Assembly (NCBI GenBank): GCA_028826165.1
Contig: JAPDFW010000119.1
Location: 62,001 to 126,000 of the forward strand
Reading direction: 5' to 3'
Length of the DNA stretch: 64,000 nt
Source: Anaeramoeba ignava
Lineage: Eukaryota; Metamonada; Anaeramoebidae
In this document: positions 9,290 to 23,900 of the stretch, in pieces
Layout of the letters: every line of letters starts with the position of its first letter
Position numbering within the stretch: position 1 is the first letter of the stretch
Program-made: the position numbers and the translations under genes
Notes under the pieces: model-generated
Seen by the model: the letters and a program-made list of their open reading frames with translations, nothing else
Databases searched by the model: none
Told to the model about the DNA's origin: nothing

Positions 9290-12200
9290 TTATAAATTGA
9301 AATCAATATCAATAATTCTTGACCATTTTGGACATAATTCTTTCCATTCATCAGCACTAAGTAAATCTTTATTCATTTTCAAAATACGATGAAAATTAAT
9401 TTTGGAAGGAGACCAAATAACAAAATCATCTTTATCAAGAGATTTAATTTTATCTGCAATCAATTTAATTCCTCTAAATTGACCGGTTGTTAACATTTTG
9501 AATTTTTCAACAAAAAGAGGACATTTTTCATCTTGAAGTTGACGAATATAATAATCAAAATTCGATCCTTGATAAGCACCCAATAGAATACCAGCAGCCT
9601 CATAGATATTATGAGTCGCGCCCCAATTTCCTGCTTGAAAACCTAGTTTTTGGCGTTGCAAACTTTGGAGATATTCATTTTCAAGTGAGCGTCTTTTCTT
9701 TTGAACCAAGTCGACAAATGTTTTCTTAATAAAATCCATTGATTCCTTTTCAGAAAAAGGATCCACAATCGCCTGATTTGAAATGGCTTCACGTCGATCG
9801 GAATTTTTCCCGTGTTTTAAACATTGGATGAGCAAAGTTACTTTTTGTTGAGTTGTTTTTATTCCCAAATTGGCTAAAAGTGTCGAATTTTCCTTTTGGA
9901 TTGTTGGATCAATCAAACTTATTGAATTCATTAGAGGTTTGATTTTGAATTGGAAAACGGGAACGTATTGCTTGAAAAGAGTGTCGAGATGCTGTGTTGA
10001 TTTGATGTCTCCATTGAATTCTTCAGGATTTTGGATCGAATATTTTTGATTTTCTTTTTCTCCTGAATTCTCACTGTTTTTGGGCTTTTCATCATCTTCT
10101 TGGTTTGTTTGCGGATGGATATTGTGGAGTTTGTTATAGAGATCCAGGTCTTGTTGGGTCCAGTTTTTCCTGGATTTGAGCACGGAAATGATTTGGTTCT
10201 CTTCAAACGAAGTTGAAATTTCCTTTTCGGGATTTTTTGGCTTGTTTTTTTCTTTGAAATCAAGAATGTGGTTATTGATATATAAGTCCTCATCAATATC
10301 CAGGATTTTCCACATCAAATCATCAATTTGCGACGAATCAAGTTCTCGGAATTGGAAAGGTTTGTGTCGGCGAATTTCCTCCTCGGAAACGTATTGAGTG
10401 AATTTAAACAAGTTATCAAGTAGTTCCTGTTTAAGATCGCCGTTTTGTTTTGCGCAATAGGCGTGCATAAGGAAAATAAAGTTGTTTGGAACGGAATCAA
10501 TTGTTCGTGCGAAGGGATCAAGAGTGTATTTTTGGAAAACGGGGAGAAAATCCTGGAAAATCGAAGCCGTTGATTTGTAGATAGCAAGACAAGTATCGAG
10601 AATCATTTTGAACTGTTTCTGTTCAAATTGTGTGTTTAAAGACTCTGCCGATTTGGCAAGAACAAGAAAGGGGATTGATTTAACTTGTGCAAAAGTGTAT
10701 CCCATGACATCCAAAGTGGCAGTCCATCCGAGAATGCCTTTCATCCGCAATTGGGCGATGCGCCAATGCTCTGGGGAGATGAACAACGGCAACGCGCCTG
10801 TGATGCTTTCGCGCGATTGCCCCGAGATGACCTTGGCCGCCACGCTTTTGTCGAAGCCTCCATGAACAGTCTCTGCATTTGGTACACTTAATCCTCGAAT
10901 TTGCTTTTTTTCTTCTCCGTCCACTTTTTCTTCTTTGCCTCCAGTTGTTGAAAATAGTGAATACTCCACGCTCTGCAGAAACGATTCCGCGGAGATCATC
11001 GAGCTGTAGATCTTCTTGATAACAACCTGCGTCGGATCCGCAATCGATGATTCAGATCGTCCGACATCGAGCGATAAACACAAGCAATCCCCGTCTTCAA
11101 GACATTCGATCCAATTCCGGCAGGAGAGAAAACATGTCCCGAATTCCTCAATTTGCTCCTTGTATTTTTCCTTCATCTCTTCGAAATCGTAATTGTCCGT
11201 TATTTGTTCCACTTTTTTTTCAATGTCTTCAAATAGCTTCACATTCGCTTCCATCCGCTTGTCTAGCTTTTTTCGCAATCCCTGCTTCGTGATTCTTCGG
11301 TACGCCATCGCGTTCAATCGCGCGATAATGTCGTTATTGAGTGTTCGGTTAAACGCGCTTGAAAGAACCTCGTGGAAATCCGCAATGTGTTTTTTAACGG
11401 CCGCAATTTCCGGCATCATTTTCTTTTTTTGGAAATTCCGCAATTTCATCACGAGAAGCGATAATTCGTTTGTCTTCTCGTCAAAAGTGAACACTGTCGC
11501 GCGTATTTTTTCAAGCTCATCGCGAGACGTTTTTGGATCGATTATTGTGGCGGTTAGCTTCGAAAGCTGGTCCGAAATGAACCGCAAGGAATGGATGATT
11601 TGCTTTTTATCCGAGACATTCGCTTGCAAAATTGGATTGAGTTCGAATATTTCCGTTTGTTTTCCCGAAGTGAGCGATAATCTAGTCGAATTGATTTGCG
11701 CCATCGGAAGAAAGAACACCGATGTGTACCGTTTCTTGATCTCCCTTGGTCTTTTTCGTCCTGTTTTTCTTGCTCGTTGTCAATCACCATGTCTGTGTTC
11801 TGATTTTCTTTGATTTCAATCAGATCGTTTTGATCCTCAATTTCAAGGAACACTTTTTGGATCTCGACGTTTTGAGAATCTAGCAATTTCGCGGAGACAA
11901 AAACCGCATCAGCAACAAGGGAAGTGACGATCTCCATTGTATTCGGGATGTCCTTTGCCTCCTTGACGTACTGGAACGTTCCCTGAGTTTTCCCTGCAAG
12001 CGTGATTTCCGACAGCAATCGCGCATCGTGCTCTTCAGTAAATCCAATAGTGTGAATTGAACTAGTCAAAGTTTTGCTGTCAAGAACCTTTTTGAGATTT
12101 GCCAGTTCAGATCTGACTTTTGTTTGGTTTCGTGTGTTATCATGAGTATCTTGTCCATCGGTGAAAAAAATAATTCGAATGTCCCGAATTTCCGTTTGAT

Positions 12201-12558
12201 TGATAATGTCTTCAAGCTCTTGGAACGCAATTACAAAGTTGGTTGAGCCAAATGCCTTCAAACTTCCAATATACTCCACTGCGTTTTCTAGACCCATTCC
12301 TAACGGTATTGCCGTCGCCTCGTGATTGTACGTGATTAAAATAAGCTCGTTTTCTTCGTAAATATTTCGCACTAAACTTTGTACCGCGCTTACTGCGTTT
12401 CTCAATGCTGCTCCGCTCATAGATCCGCTTATATCCAGCATTATTATACTCAGTGGCTTCTTGGTCGCAATTTTGCTCGCTTTTGTTTCGTGTGTAACTG
12501 TCAATGTTATACAGGCTGTATTGTCAATAATGTGATAATTGCTTGTTATGTCAAACAT
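9290..12558 (-). CDS. von Willebrand factor A domain protein, broken by one frameshift
   Basis: The start is ATG 12556-12558. Residues 1-250 form a vWA domain with an intact MIDAS motif DISGSMS (residues 42-48), the threonine region GSTNF and FFTDGQDTHD. The frame is lost near 11745-11760 and the other frame then runs open from about 11750 to the stop at 9290. A missing A in the run within GACGAAAAAGACC explains it. The second part (over 800 residues) has charged helices, then a conserved region with CRNWIECLEDGDCLCLSLDV, ESITGALPLFISPEHW and LGWTATLDVMGY, typical of large cytoplasmic vWA proteins of amoebae and oomycetes as I remember them. The function of that family is unknown; the vWA fold suggests metal-dependent protein binding. 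The promoter-proximal ~2 kb is much richer in G+C than any other part of the window. There are no introns. Confidence 0.8.
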
Positions 12559-12903
12559 TTTTGTTGTTTTTGATAAGATTTTAACTTATAAATAAATTAA
12601 AAATCGAAAATGAAAAATGAAAAAAATTTTTTTTGAAATTTCTCTTTTCTTTTTATGTTTGTAATTCAGACAAGAACGTCATATTTTTTTTGATAAAGAA
12701 ATTCTATTAAAAATTCCTTATTTTCTTTTTATTTTCTTTTCTTTTCATAAAGTTGACTCATTCGATCGTTTTTTTTTTATTTTTATTAAAGATGTCCAAA
12801 AAAAACAACAACAACAAAACAACAACAAAATTTTAAACAAGATTAAAAAATAATTGACAGATTTTTGAATAATCTTCACTAAATTCAAAATTATTCTTTT
12901 CTT
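12559..12903. other. AT-rich spacer upstream of the vWA gene
   Basis: The divergent spacer has T-rich tracts on the + strand (12640-12790) and a run of ACAACAACAAA near 12805-12835. I see no gene, RNA or convincing motif beyond likely promoter sequence of the minus-strand vWA gene. Confidence 0.5.
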
Positions 12904-13315
12904 CTTCTTTTCCATTTTAAGATTGATTTTAAGATTGATTTTAAGATTGATTTTTAAGATTGATTTTAAGATTTATTTTAAGATTGATTTTAAGATTGAT
13001 TTTAAGATTTATTTTAAGATTTATTTTAAGATTTATTTTAAGATTTATTTTAAGATTGATTTTAAGATTGATTTTAAGATTGATTTTAAGATTGATTTTA
13101 AGATTGATTGATTGATTGATTTTAAGATTGATTTTAAGATTTATTTTAATATTTTTTTTAAGATTTATTTTAAGATTGATTTTAAGATTGATTTTAAGAT
13201 TGATTTTAAGATTGATTTTAAGATTGATTTTTAAGATTGATTTTTAAGATTTTGATTTTAAGATTGATTTTAAGATTGATTTTAAGCATTTATTTTAAGA
13301 TTGATTTTAAAGCAA
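12904..13315. repeat. TTTTAAGATTGA 12-bp minisatellite
   Basis: Over 30 imperfect copies of TTTTAAGATTGA (variants TTTTAAGATTTA) in tandem. The + strand has almost no C. The same sequence appears as a short remnant at about 26293-26312, on the other side of the RNF213-like gene. The frame FKIDFKI seen here is repeat-derived. Confidence 0.85.
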
Positions 13316-14617
<1,302 letters not shown>

Positions 14618-14734
14618 GTTTGTTTGTTTGTTTGTTTGTTTGTTTGTTTGTTTGTTTGTTTGTTTGTTTGTTTGTTTGTTTGTTTGTTTGTTTGTTTGTT
14701 TGTTTGTTTGTTTGTTTGTTTGTTTGTTTGTTTG
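14618..14734. repeat. (TTTG)n tetranucleotide microsatellite
   Basis: About 29 perfect copies of TTTG. It differs from the preceding TGAT array by one base per unit, suggesting one array was converted from the other. Frames of the type CLFV and NKQT over it are artefacts. Confidence 0.95.
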
Positions 14735-14941
14735 ATTTTTCTTTTAAAAAAGGAGAAAAAAAAAGGAGAAGAAAAAAGGAAAAAAGCAAAAAATAAAAAA
14801 TTTAAATCAAAATTTTATTAATTTCCTTAAATTTAATCTTATTCGTTTTTTTCAAAGTTGATCCAAATGAATTAATTATAGATTTAATTAAAAAAAATTG
14901 TGAAAAAAAGTGTCCAAAAAAAATAATAAAAAACAAAAAAA

Positions 14942-14973
14942 TTTTTTTTATTCATTTTTTTCATTTTTTTTTT
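14942..14973 (+). promoter_or_regulatory. T-rich CAT-containing element upstream of the RNF213-like gene
   Basis: TTTATTCATTTTTTTCATTT followed by a T tract ends four bases before the ATG at 14978. Same type as at 322-357. Function inferred. Confidence 0.4.
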
Positions 14974-14977
14974 AAAA

Positions 14978-17900
14978 ATGGAATTAAATAATTTAAAACA
15001 AAATTTAATTCAAATTTTCCTTTTAATTGATCCTAAAAAGAAAAAAGAAAAAGAAAAAGTTTTCATTGTTATTCCTCAAAAGCAAAAACAAAAGCAAAAA
15101 CAAAAACAAAAAGAAAAAGAAAAACAAAAAGAAAAAGAAAAAGAAATTGAAAAAGAAAATGAAATTCATGAAATGGATCAACTAAACAAACAAAATGAAT
15201 TCATTTGGTATTTGCAACTTGATTTAAACAAAATATTAGAAGTTCCTTTTTATTTTGTTATTACTGAAGATTCTTCCAATAAAAATATCCTTCAATTTGG
15301 TGATTTAATAGAAAGAAAAATCCATTCAAATTCACTTTGTTTTGCTTTTTTTGAATTTGGAAAAGAATCAAATCAAAATTATCCAGTTTTTATTCACTTT
15401 TGTGAAAAATTTGAATTAAAAGATAAAGAATTTGAAGAATTTAAATCAATTTTTGGAAAATCAACAGAAAATAAAAGTTTAGAAGATGTTGAATCATTTT
15501 ATAACCTTTATCAAAAATTTATTCAAAGTTTAAATCCAGAATTTTTTTCATTCCTTTCAGATATTTTCCCTATAAAAGAAGTAAGAGATGGTGTTCCAAT
15601 TTTTAATGATCAATTATTCAATTTTATGAAAGATAATACAGACGATTGGAGTAATGTAATGGAATTGATTGATGAAGAGTTTTTTATTTTTGAAGCACCT
15701 TTTGTTTATATTCAGAGTAGACTTGAAAAATTTTTATCAGAAGAAAAATCAAGAATTACAACTTTAAGCAATTTAATTAATTTAATCAAAGAAAATGAAA
15801 AAAATTGGAAAAAGAAATTATCACTTGGATTTAATCAAGATCAACAATCAAAAACTATTAAACAAATTTTCATTTCGTTACCAGAAATTATTAATTTAAT
15901 CAAACAAAAAATTGAAACACCTAAAAAAAAAGCATCCAAAAATTTAGAAAATATTTTATCTAACTCCAATAAAATATTTAAATTTGAAATTAAAGATGAA
16001 ATTGAATTTGAATGTGAAATTTTTAAATTAAAAGAGAAAAATGATCAAAATAAATTTTCTTTCAAGATTTTGTTGATATTAATATGCTATTACTTGAAAA
16101 TGAAGAAAAGGATAAAAAAGTACAAAGATTTACTCATTATATTCCACTTAATCAAGAAATGATTAATTTATTTGATTATTTCAAGAAATCAATTCATCCT
16201 AAATTCATTAAAGGCTATTCTATTAAATATGAAATTAAATCAAGAAACAGTTTGCAAAATATAATTGATGAAATGAGAAAATTGAAAGATAAATGGACAA
16301 AAATTGAAAAAGAAGTAATTAGAAAATATTTTTACAGTTTCTTTTATTCTTATGAACAAATCAAAATTATTTACAATTCTCTTAAATCAAATAATGGAGA
16401 TGAAATTAAAAAAATTAAACCAATTCTTAATTTATCAAAAATTAATTCAGAATTTAAATGGGAAAGAAATGAAAAGAAGAAGAAGAAGATTTTAAATTAT
16501 TTATTCAAGAATTACATCAAAAACTTGAAAATCAATTTGATCAAATTAAAGAAATTTATAATGCACTTAAATCAAAAAAATCAAAAGAAATTGAAAAAAT
16601 AAGACAATCTCTTTATTTATTAGGAATAGATGAAAATTTTAAATGGAAAAGAGATAAAAATAATGAATCAAAAGATTTCCGTTCTTTCAAAAGAAAATTA
16701 ACAGATATTCAAACAAAAAAAAAAGAATCAAAATCACAAAATGAACTTCAAAAATTATTTTCCACAAATTGGCCACCACAAAATCAAGAACCAATATTTG
16801 TTATTCGAATTCAAAAAGAAATGGAAATTTATGAATTTCTCACAACATTATATCTTAAATACACAAAAAAATTCCCAACAAAAGAACAAATTCTTTTTTG
16901 TAACAAAAACACAACTGAAGATGATATTTCCAGATTTATTATTTTATTTAAAAAATCACAAACATTAATTGATGATCAATTATTTTCAATAATTTTCCCT
17001 CATAAACTTTCTAAAACATTACAAAAAATTTTGATTTCAAAACTTAAAGCAACAAGAAGACATAATTCACAAAGCAAAACAAAAATCAATAATGTTGTTT
17101 TCATTAGAAAATTCAAATGAAACAAGAAATTATTTGAGTTCTTTCTTCACAAGTTTAAAACAAGATCAAATTCAAAATGAATTTAAATTGGAAAAAGCAA
17201 AAAAGAAGAATAAAGATTATCAAGAAACAAAAATATCAAAGCAAATAAGATTTATTCAAAAAGAATGGGAAGAGGAATTTCCAGAAAGATCTGACAAAAT
17301 GAAAGTATTCATTTCAGAATTAGCAGGTTCTGGTAAAACATTCCAAATTAGAAAAGAATTATTTGAAATCAATTCCAAAAAAAAAAATAAAAAAAATCCA
17401 TATAAATATTGCCATATTGATATTCTCAAAGATGATCCAAAATCATTAATACAAAAATTAATAGAAGAAGAACACAAATCACCAAATTCAAGAAAATGTT
17501 TCCATTTTGATTTAGCTTATTCTGTTGGAAATGAAACAGCTGAGTTAATTTGGTTATTATTAATATTTGGAAATATTGAAGATAAAAGATGTTCAAATCC
17601 TGATTCTACTTTCATTTTTGAACTAGATAAACACTTGTTTTATTTTGAAATTCCAAGCTCACGAGTTAAAGATTCTGAATTTGGATTAAAATATTTCCCA
17701 TCTCTTAAATTTATTGAACAAAAAGAATGCAAAACATATTCAGAAACTATTTGCAAATATAAATATGAAATTGATGAAAACCAAATTACTATTCAAAATA
17801 TTAATGAAAATATGATGATTTGTTCAAATTTTTTAAAACAAAAAAAAGAAAATTTTAATAATCTAAATTTTGCAAAAAGAGATGAAATTTTACTAAATTC

Positions 17901-20900
17901 ATATTATAATCCAAAAAAATTATTTGATAAAACTCTTAAAATTAATAGAATTAATGAAAATGAAGCAACTTTTATGCTATTAAACAATTTTTGGAATTTA
18001 TTTGGATTTTATATTAAATCAATTAAAGATTGGAATGATTTTTATCCAGAAACAACAAGATTATTTGCAAACAGAAGAGAAATGGCTCAAGAATTCAGAA
18101 ATTCAATTTCAAATTTAATAATTGAAACAATATTTACAATTAATAAAAGATCATTTTCTTCAACTGAAATTATTGAAAAAGAATCTCAATGTAATAAATT
18201 TACAACATCTTTATCATGGGATGAAAAAATGGAAGATTCACAAATTGTAACTTTTTCAAGAAATCAAAGAGAACAACCAATTGATTATTTTAAAGTTCTT
18301 TCTCAAAATGAAATCACAAACCCATTTTTTTCTGAAGAAATACAAAATATATTAAGATTAAGAAATATTACATTTGGACCTATTTCAACAGAAAATCAAT
18401 ATGCAATTCAAGAAAATTTAAATTTCCTTTTAAAAATTGGAGATACACAAAATAGATTACCTCTTTTACCAAATATTATCAATAATTTAAATTATAGATT
18501 AACAAACGATAATTTTATCAAATGTGTTTTAATTCAACAAAGATTATCTTCAGGATTACCAGTTATTATATTAGGAGAAACAGGATGTGGAAAAACAAGA
18601 TTAATCAAATTTCTATTTCAAGATTTACTTGGAAAACCTTTAAACATTTTAGATATTCATGGAGGAACAACAGAAGAAATGATAAGTGAAATAATTGAAG
18701 AAAAGTTAGCAAACAGAAGAGAAAATATTCCACAAATATTTATTTTTGATCAATTTAATACAGCTTCCAAAGAATGTATTTCATTAATGAAGAATTTAAT
18801 TATTGATAGAATTTATAAAGGAAAAACAGTTCCAAAAGAATTTCAATTTATTGCAATTGCAAATCCTTATAGAAAAGCAATTCAAATTCAAATTCAAAAT
18901 GAATTTGAATTTGAAAATCAAAAGAAATGAAAATGAAAATCAAAATCAAAATGAATTTGAATTAAGATCAAAAGAAGTTAAAAAATTACAAAAAGCTATT
19001 TATCAAGTTAGAGAAATTCCTGATTCATTTTTTGAGCATATTTTTGATTTTGGATCACTTGATGATGAAAGTGAAAAACTTTATTTAAATGAAATGATTA
19101 AACAAAAATTTAGGAATAATTGGGGATTTACTCAAAATGAAATTAATCAATCAATTGAACTTTTTAGGCATTTACTTTTAAAATCACATCTATTTGTAAA
19201 ATTAAAATCATTTGATACAAAAAGTTCAATTTCAATTAGAGATGCAATAAGAACAATTAAAATTTGGGAATATCTTTTGAATGATGATTTAACATTTAAC
19301 CTTTTTATTAAATCTGAAGAATTTGAAACAATGGAGCAATCTAGATTGCAACAAAAGAAAAGGAAAATGATGATTGGAATTATTTTATCAATTTTTATAA
19401 GTTATGGATGTAGATTTTCAGTTAATCTAAGATCAGATTATTATTCATACATTTTGCAAGATATTCAAATTACTCCATTTTTTAAAGACATTAGGCCAAA
19501 ATTCCCAAAAACAAAAAATGAATTTTTAAATGTTATAAATCAACTCAGAACACAATTCTTTAAGGATATTGATGATAATTTAGATTTAAAATCACAAGGA
19601 ATTGCAGCAAATGAAGCATTAACAGAAAATTTATTAGTTGAATTTATTTGTATTCAAACCAAAATTCCTTTATTCATAATTGGAAAACCAGGTAAATTAA
19701 AAATTAAAATTAAAATTAAAATTAAAAATTAAAATTAAAATTAAAATTAAAATTAAAATTAAAATTAAAATTAAAATTAAAATTAAAATTAAAATTAAAA
19801 TTAAAATTAAAATTTAAATTAAAATTAAAATTAAAATTTAAATTAAAATTAAAATTAAAATTAAAATTAAAATTAAAATCAAATTAAAATTAAAATTAAA
19901 ATTAAAATTAAAATTAAAATTAAAATTAAAATTAAAATTAAAATTAAAATTAAAATTAAAATTAAAATTAAAATAGGAACTTCAAAATCATTATCAATCG
20001 ATATTTTAAAGAATTGGTTAAGTAATTCATCAAATAATAAATATGTTAGAGAAGGAAAACTTAAAAGAATTCGAGTTTTCCCATTACAATGTTCACCTCA
20101 AACAACACCAAGAGATATAGAAAAAATATTTGAACAAGCAAGAAACTATAAACAACAACAAAGAGAATATTTAGAAAATCAAGAATATCAAGAAAATCAA
20201 GAAAATCAAGAATTTCAAGAATTTCAATATCAAAGAAGAGAAAATATTCCAGTTGTTTTGTTAGATAAAGTTGAACTTGCAGAAATGAATTCAGAATTCC
20301 CATTAAAAGTATTACATAAAGAACTTGAATTATCTAATCAAGATGCAAGAAGAGATGAAGACAAATTCCCAATTATTGCAATTTCAAATTGGAGGCTTGA
20401 TGCAAGTAAAACAAATCGAGGAATATTCCTTCAAAGAAATGATCCAGATAAAGAAGAATTAAAAGAAACAGGAAAAACAATTTTTGAATCAATTTTCATT
20501 GAATCAATTTATAAACCAAGTAAAAAGAAATTCAAAATACCAGAAAATTTTGCAGAAATTTATCTTGAAATATTTCAAACACAACAAAAAAAAATCAAAG
20601 AAACTGAAGAAAGTGAAGAAAGAATAATTAGGGAAAATTTCTTTGGATTAAGAGATTTTTATTATTTAATTAAAATGATTGGATATGATTTGAAAGATAA
20701 AAAAGAGAAAGATAGAAAAAAGAAATGTTCAAAACAAGAAATTTTAGAAATTGTTTTTCAATCATTTCTCAGAAATTTTGGAGGAGCACCTAAACAATTT
20801 TTTGATGAGATTATAAAACCATTATTAGAAAAATATGGTTATTGGAATGATGATATAATGGAAAAAAAATCAACAATGAACCTAATTACTGATAATTTAG

Positions 20901-23900
20901 AAATCAATCCAAATGAACGAAAAATAAAATCAAGACACATAATGATAATTTGTGAAGAAATGGCAATTCTTCCATTAATTATTGAAAAATTGAAAAAAGA
21001 TGTTAAAGAAAGAAACATTAAACTTTTATATGGATCATATTTCAATGAAGATAAAGAAATTCAAACTTATTATGATTTGAAAAATGTTGCCAATTCAATT
21101 GCTGATACAAATATTATTGTTTTATGTAATCAAGAACAATTATTTGAACCATTATATGATGTATTAAATCAAAAATATACATTTATTGGGAATAAATATA
21201 TTTCAAATGTAAGTTTTGGAGCATCAACAACAAGAGTATTTATTAATCCAACATCAAGAATTGTTGTTATTATGCCTAAAGAAAGAGCTTATACAGATTT
21301 ATCACCAGCAATTTTAAATCAATTTGAAAAGCAACTTGTTACTTCAAATGATATTCTTAATGAGATAGGGAAAAATTATCAACAAGAAATACAAAATTAT
21401 TTTGGAAGAATCAAAAAAATAACATCAACAAAAACATCACAATTATTAGCAGGTTTCCATCCTGATTTAATTTCTTCTCTTTCATTCAAATTACAAGAAA
21501 AAGAATCAAAATTAACAAAACATAAAGCAATTCCTCATCAAAATTATTGGCACAAAATTGCTAAATTAGGAACAATGATTCATCTTAAAAAATATTTACA
21601 ACAAAAGCAAGAACATTATTATCGTTTAAATGAATTTGGAGAAATACTTCAAAAAGATTTGGATAATTATAGTCAAAATACAGCATCAGATTTAAAAGAT
21701 TTACTTAATAAAATATCAAAAAAGGAAAATGAAAATAATTTGATTATTTTAACAAATTCACCACCATTTGATTTAGAGAAATTTTGTAAAAAGGAAACCA
21801 AAAATTACACATTAATCAATGTTACAAATTTTGAGAAAACAGATGATTTTAATAACTCAATTAATTATCATTTAAAAAAAGAAAATAAAAAAGCAATTTT
21901 CATTCAATTTGAAGTATCTTCAGATAAAAACATTATGAAATCATTTCAACATATTAAAAGTTTAATTGAATCTAATGAAAATTTTGAGAAAAAAGAAAGA
22001 CAAACTATTATTCTTTTTGTTCATCTTTCATCAAGTGAAAACCAAACATTCCGAATTTGTTTTGAAGAAAAATGGGAAATATATTATTTAGATGATTTAA
22101 ATCCAGATTTTAAAACAATTGATACATTTCTTCTTCCTTTTGATCAAATTTATGAAGAAAAAGAAAAACAAGAAAAACAAGAAGAATCAAATTTATTTCA
22201 TAAAATTTATCAATTATCCTTACAAAAATTAAACAAAAACATTGATGAATTTGATAAAATTTTTGAAGAATTATTAAAAGAAAAATTTAATGAAAGTTTG
22301 AAAAGCAACAAAATAAAAAATGAATGGGATAAAATAACAGAATCAATTTATCTTAACAAAGAATCACAAATTTCATTTGAATCAATTAATTCAAGTTTCA
22401 ATAGGCATATTCATAATTTTTCAGTTCAAATTTTAGTAAATATTATTAAAGAAATTGATCAATTTAATAATTTAAAAACATTAACTAAAGAAAACAAAAA
22501 AATATGGGAAATATGTATGAAATATTTTGAACCATTTAAATTTAATTACGCTAAATTAAATATAATCCAAAATATTCAATTCCCATTTAGTTTTTATTTT
22601 TATTCATCAAAAAGAAAATCTAATGAAAAAGAAAATCTAAATCTAAATCAAAATCAAAATCAAAATCAAACATTCCAAGAAATTGATCAAGAAATGAAGA
22701 AAAAGAAAAATAACAAACAATTCATTGAAAAATTAATTATCAATTATTTCACAGATTTTGTGAAATATTCATTATCTCCAAAATATTTACAAACTTATCA
22801 AGAATTAGAAAAATTTGGAAAATTTAATCCATATGATATATTATTTCCAAATGAAGAAGAAAAACCAAAAAGTTTAATTGAATTAGAAACAAAAACAATA
22901 GAAATCAAAAAGAAGAAAGAATGGAAAGATTTCATTTCAATTATTGAACTTGGAGAATTATTGAAAGAATTTGGTCTTAATTTAGAAATTTTGGAAAAAG
23001 CTGAATTTAATAAAAAGAAACTTATTGAAAAGATTATTTCACAATTAAAATCACTTTCAGAATCTAATTTAGATATAAGATACAAATTTATCCAAAAATC
23101 AAAAAATGCCAAGAAAATAATTGAAGAATTAGAAGATGAATATGAAAAAGAAGATTTATTACAAAAATGGGAAGATATTGAATTTAATACTTTATTAATA
23201 ATTTGCAAACTTCCATATAAATCACGAGAAAAATTTAAATCAAAAGAATTTACAAATCCAAACTTTTTAATTCAAATTATTTCTGAATGTTATTCAAATG
23301 AAGAAAGTAAAAAAGTGATAACAGAAGTATATAAATTAATTACAAGATTTATTTTGGATTCTTTATTTTTAAGATTTGTAACAAGTGAAGATAATGAAAA
23401 TGAAAGTGATGATGAAAATTATGATGAAAGTGATGATGAAAGTGATGAAAATGAAAGTGATGAAAGTGATGAAAGTGATGAAATTGATGAAAATGATGAA
23501 AATGATGAAAATAATGAAAATGATGAAAGTGATGAAAGTGATGAAAGTGATGAAAGTGATGAAAATGATGAAAATGATGAAAATAATGAAGATAATGAAA
23601 GTGATGAAAATGATGAAAATGATGAAAATGATGAAAATGATGAAAATGATAAAAATAATGAAAGTGACGAAAGTGATGAAAATGATGAAAATGATAAAAA
23701 TAATGAAAGTGGTGAAAGTGGTGAAAGTGATGAAAGTGATGAAAGTGATGAAAGTGATGAAAATGATGAAAATGATGAAAATGATGAAAATGATGAAAAT
23801 GATGAAAATAATGAAAGTGATGAAAGTGATGAAAGTGATGAAAATGAATATAATGAAACAAAGAAAAACTTATTGGATTATCTAAAAGCATTCACAGAAG

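Noticed and set aside
10176-11813. Several + strand frames of 68-206 codons opposite the vWA gene
   Set aside because: Shadows in the G+C-rich part of the gene; the minus strand encodes an intact vWA domain with MIDAS and conserved downstream motifs.
23349-23891. Antisense His/Phe-rich frame of 180 codons
   Set aside because: Shadow of the D/E/N/S coding repeat in the RNF213-like gene.
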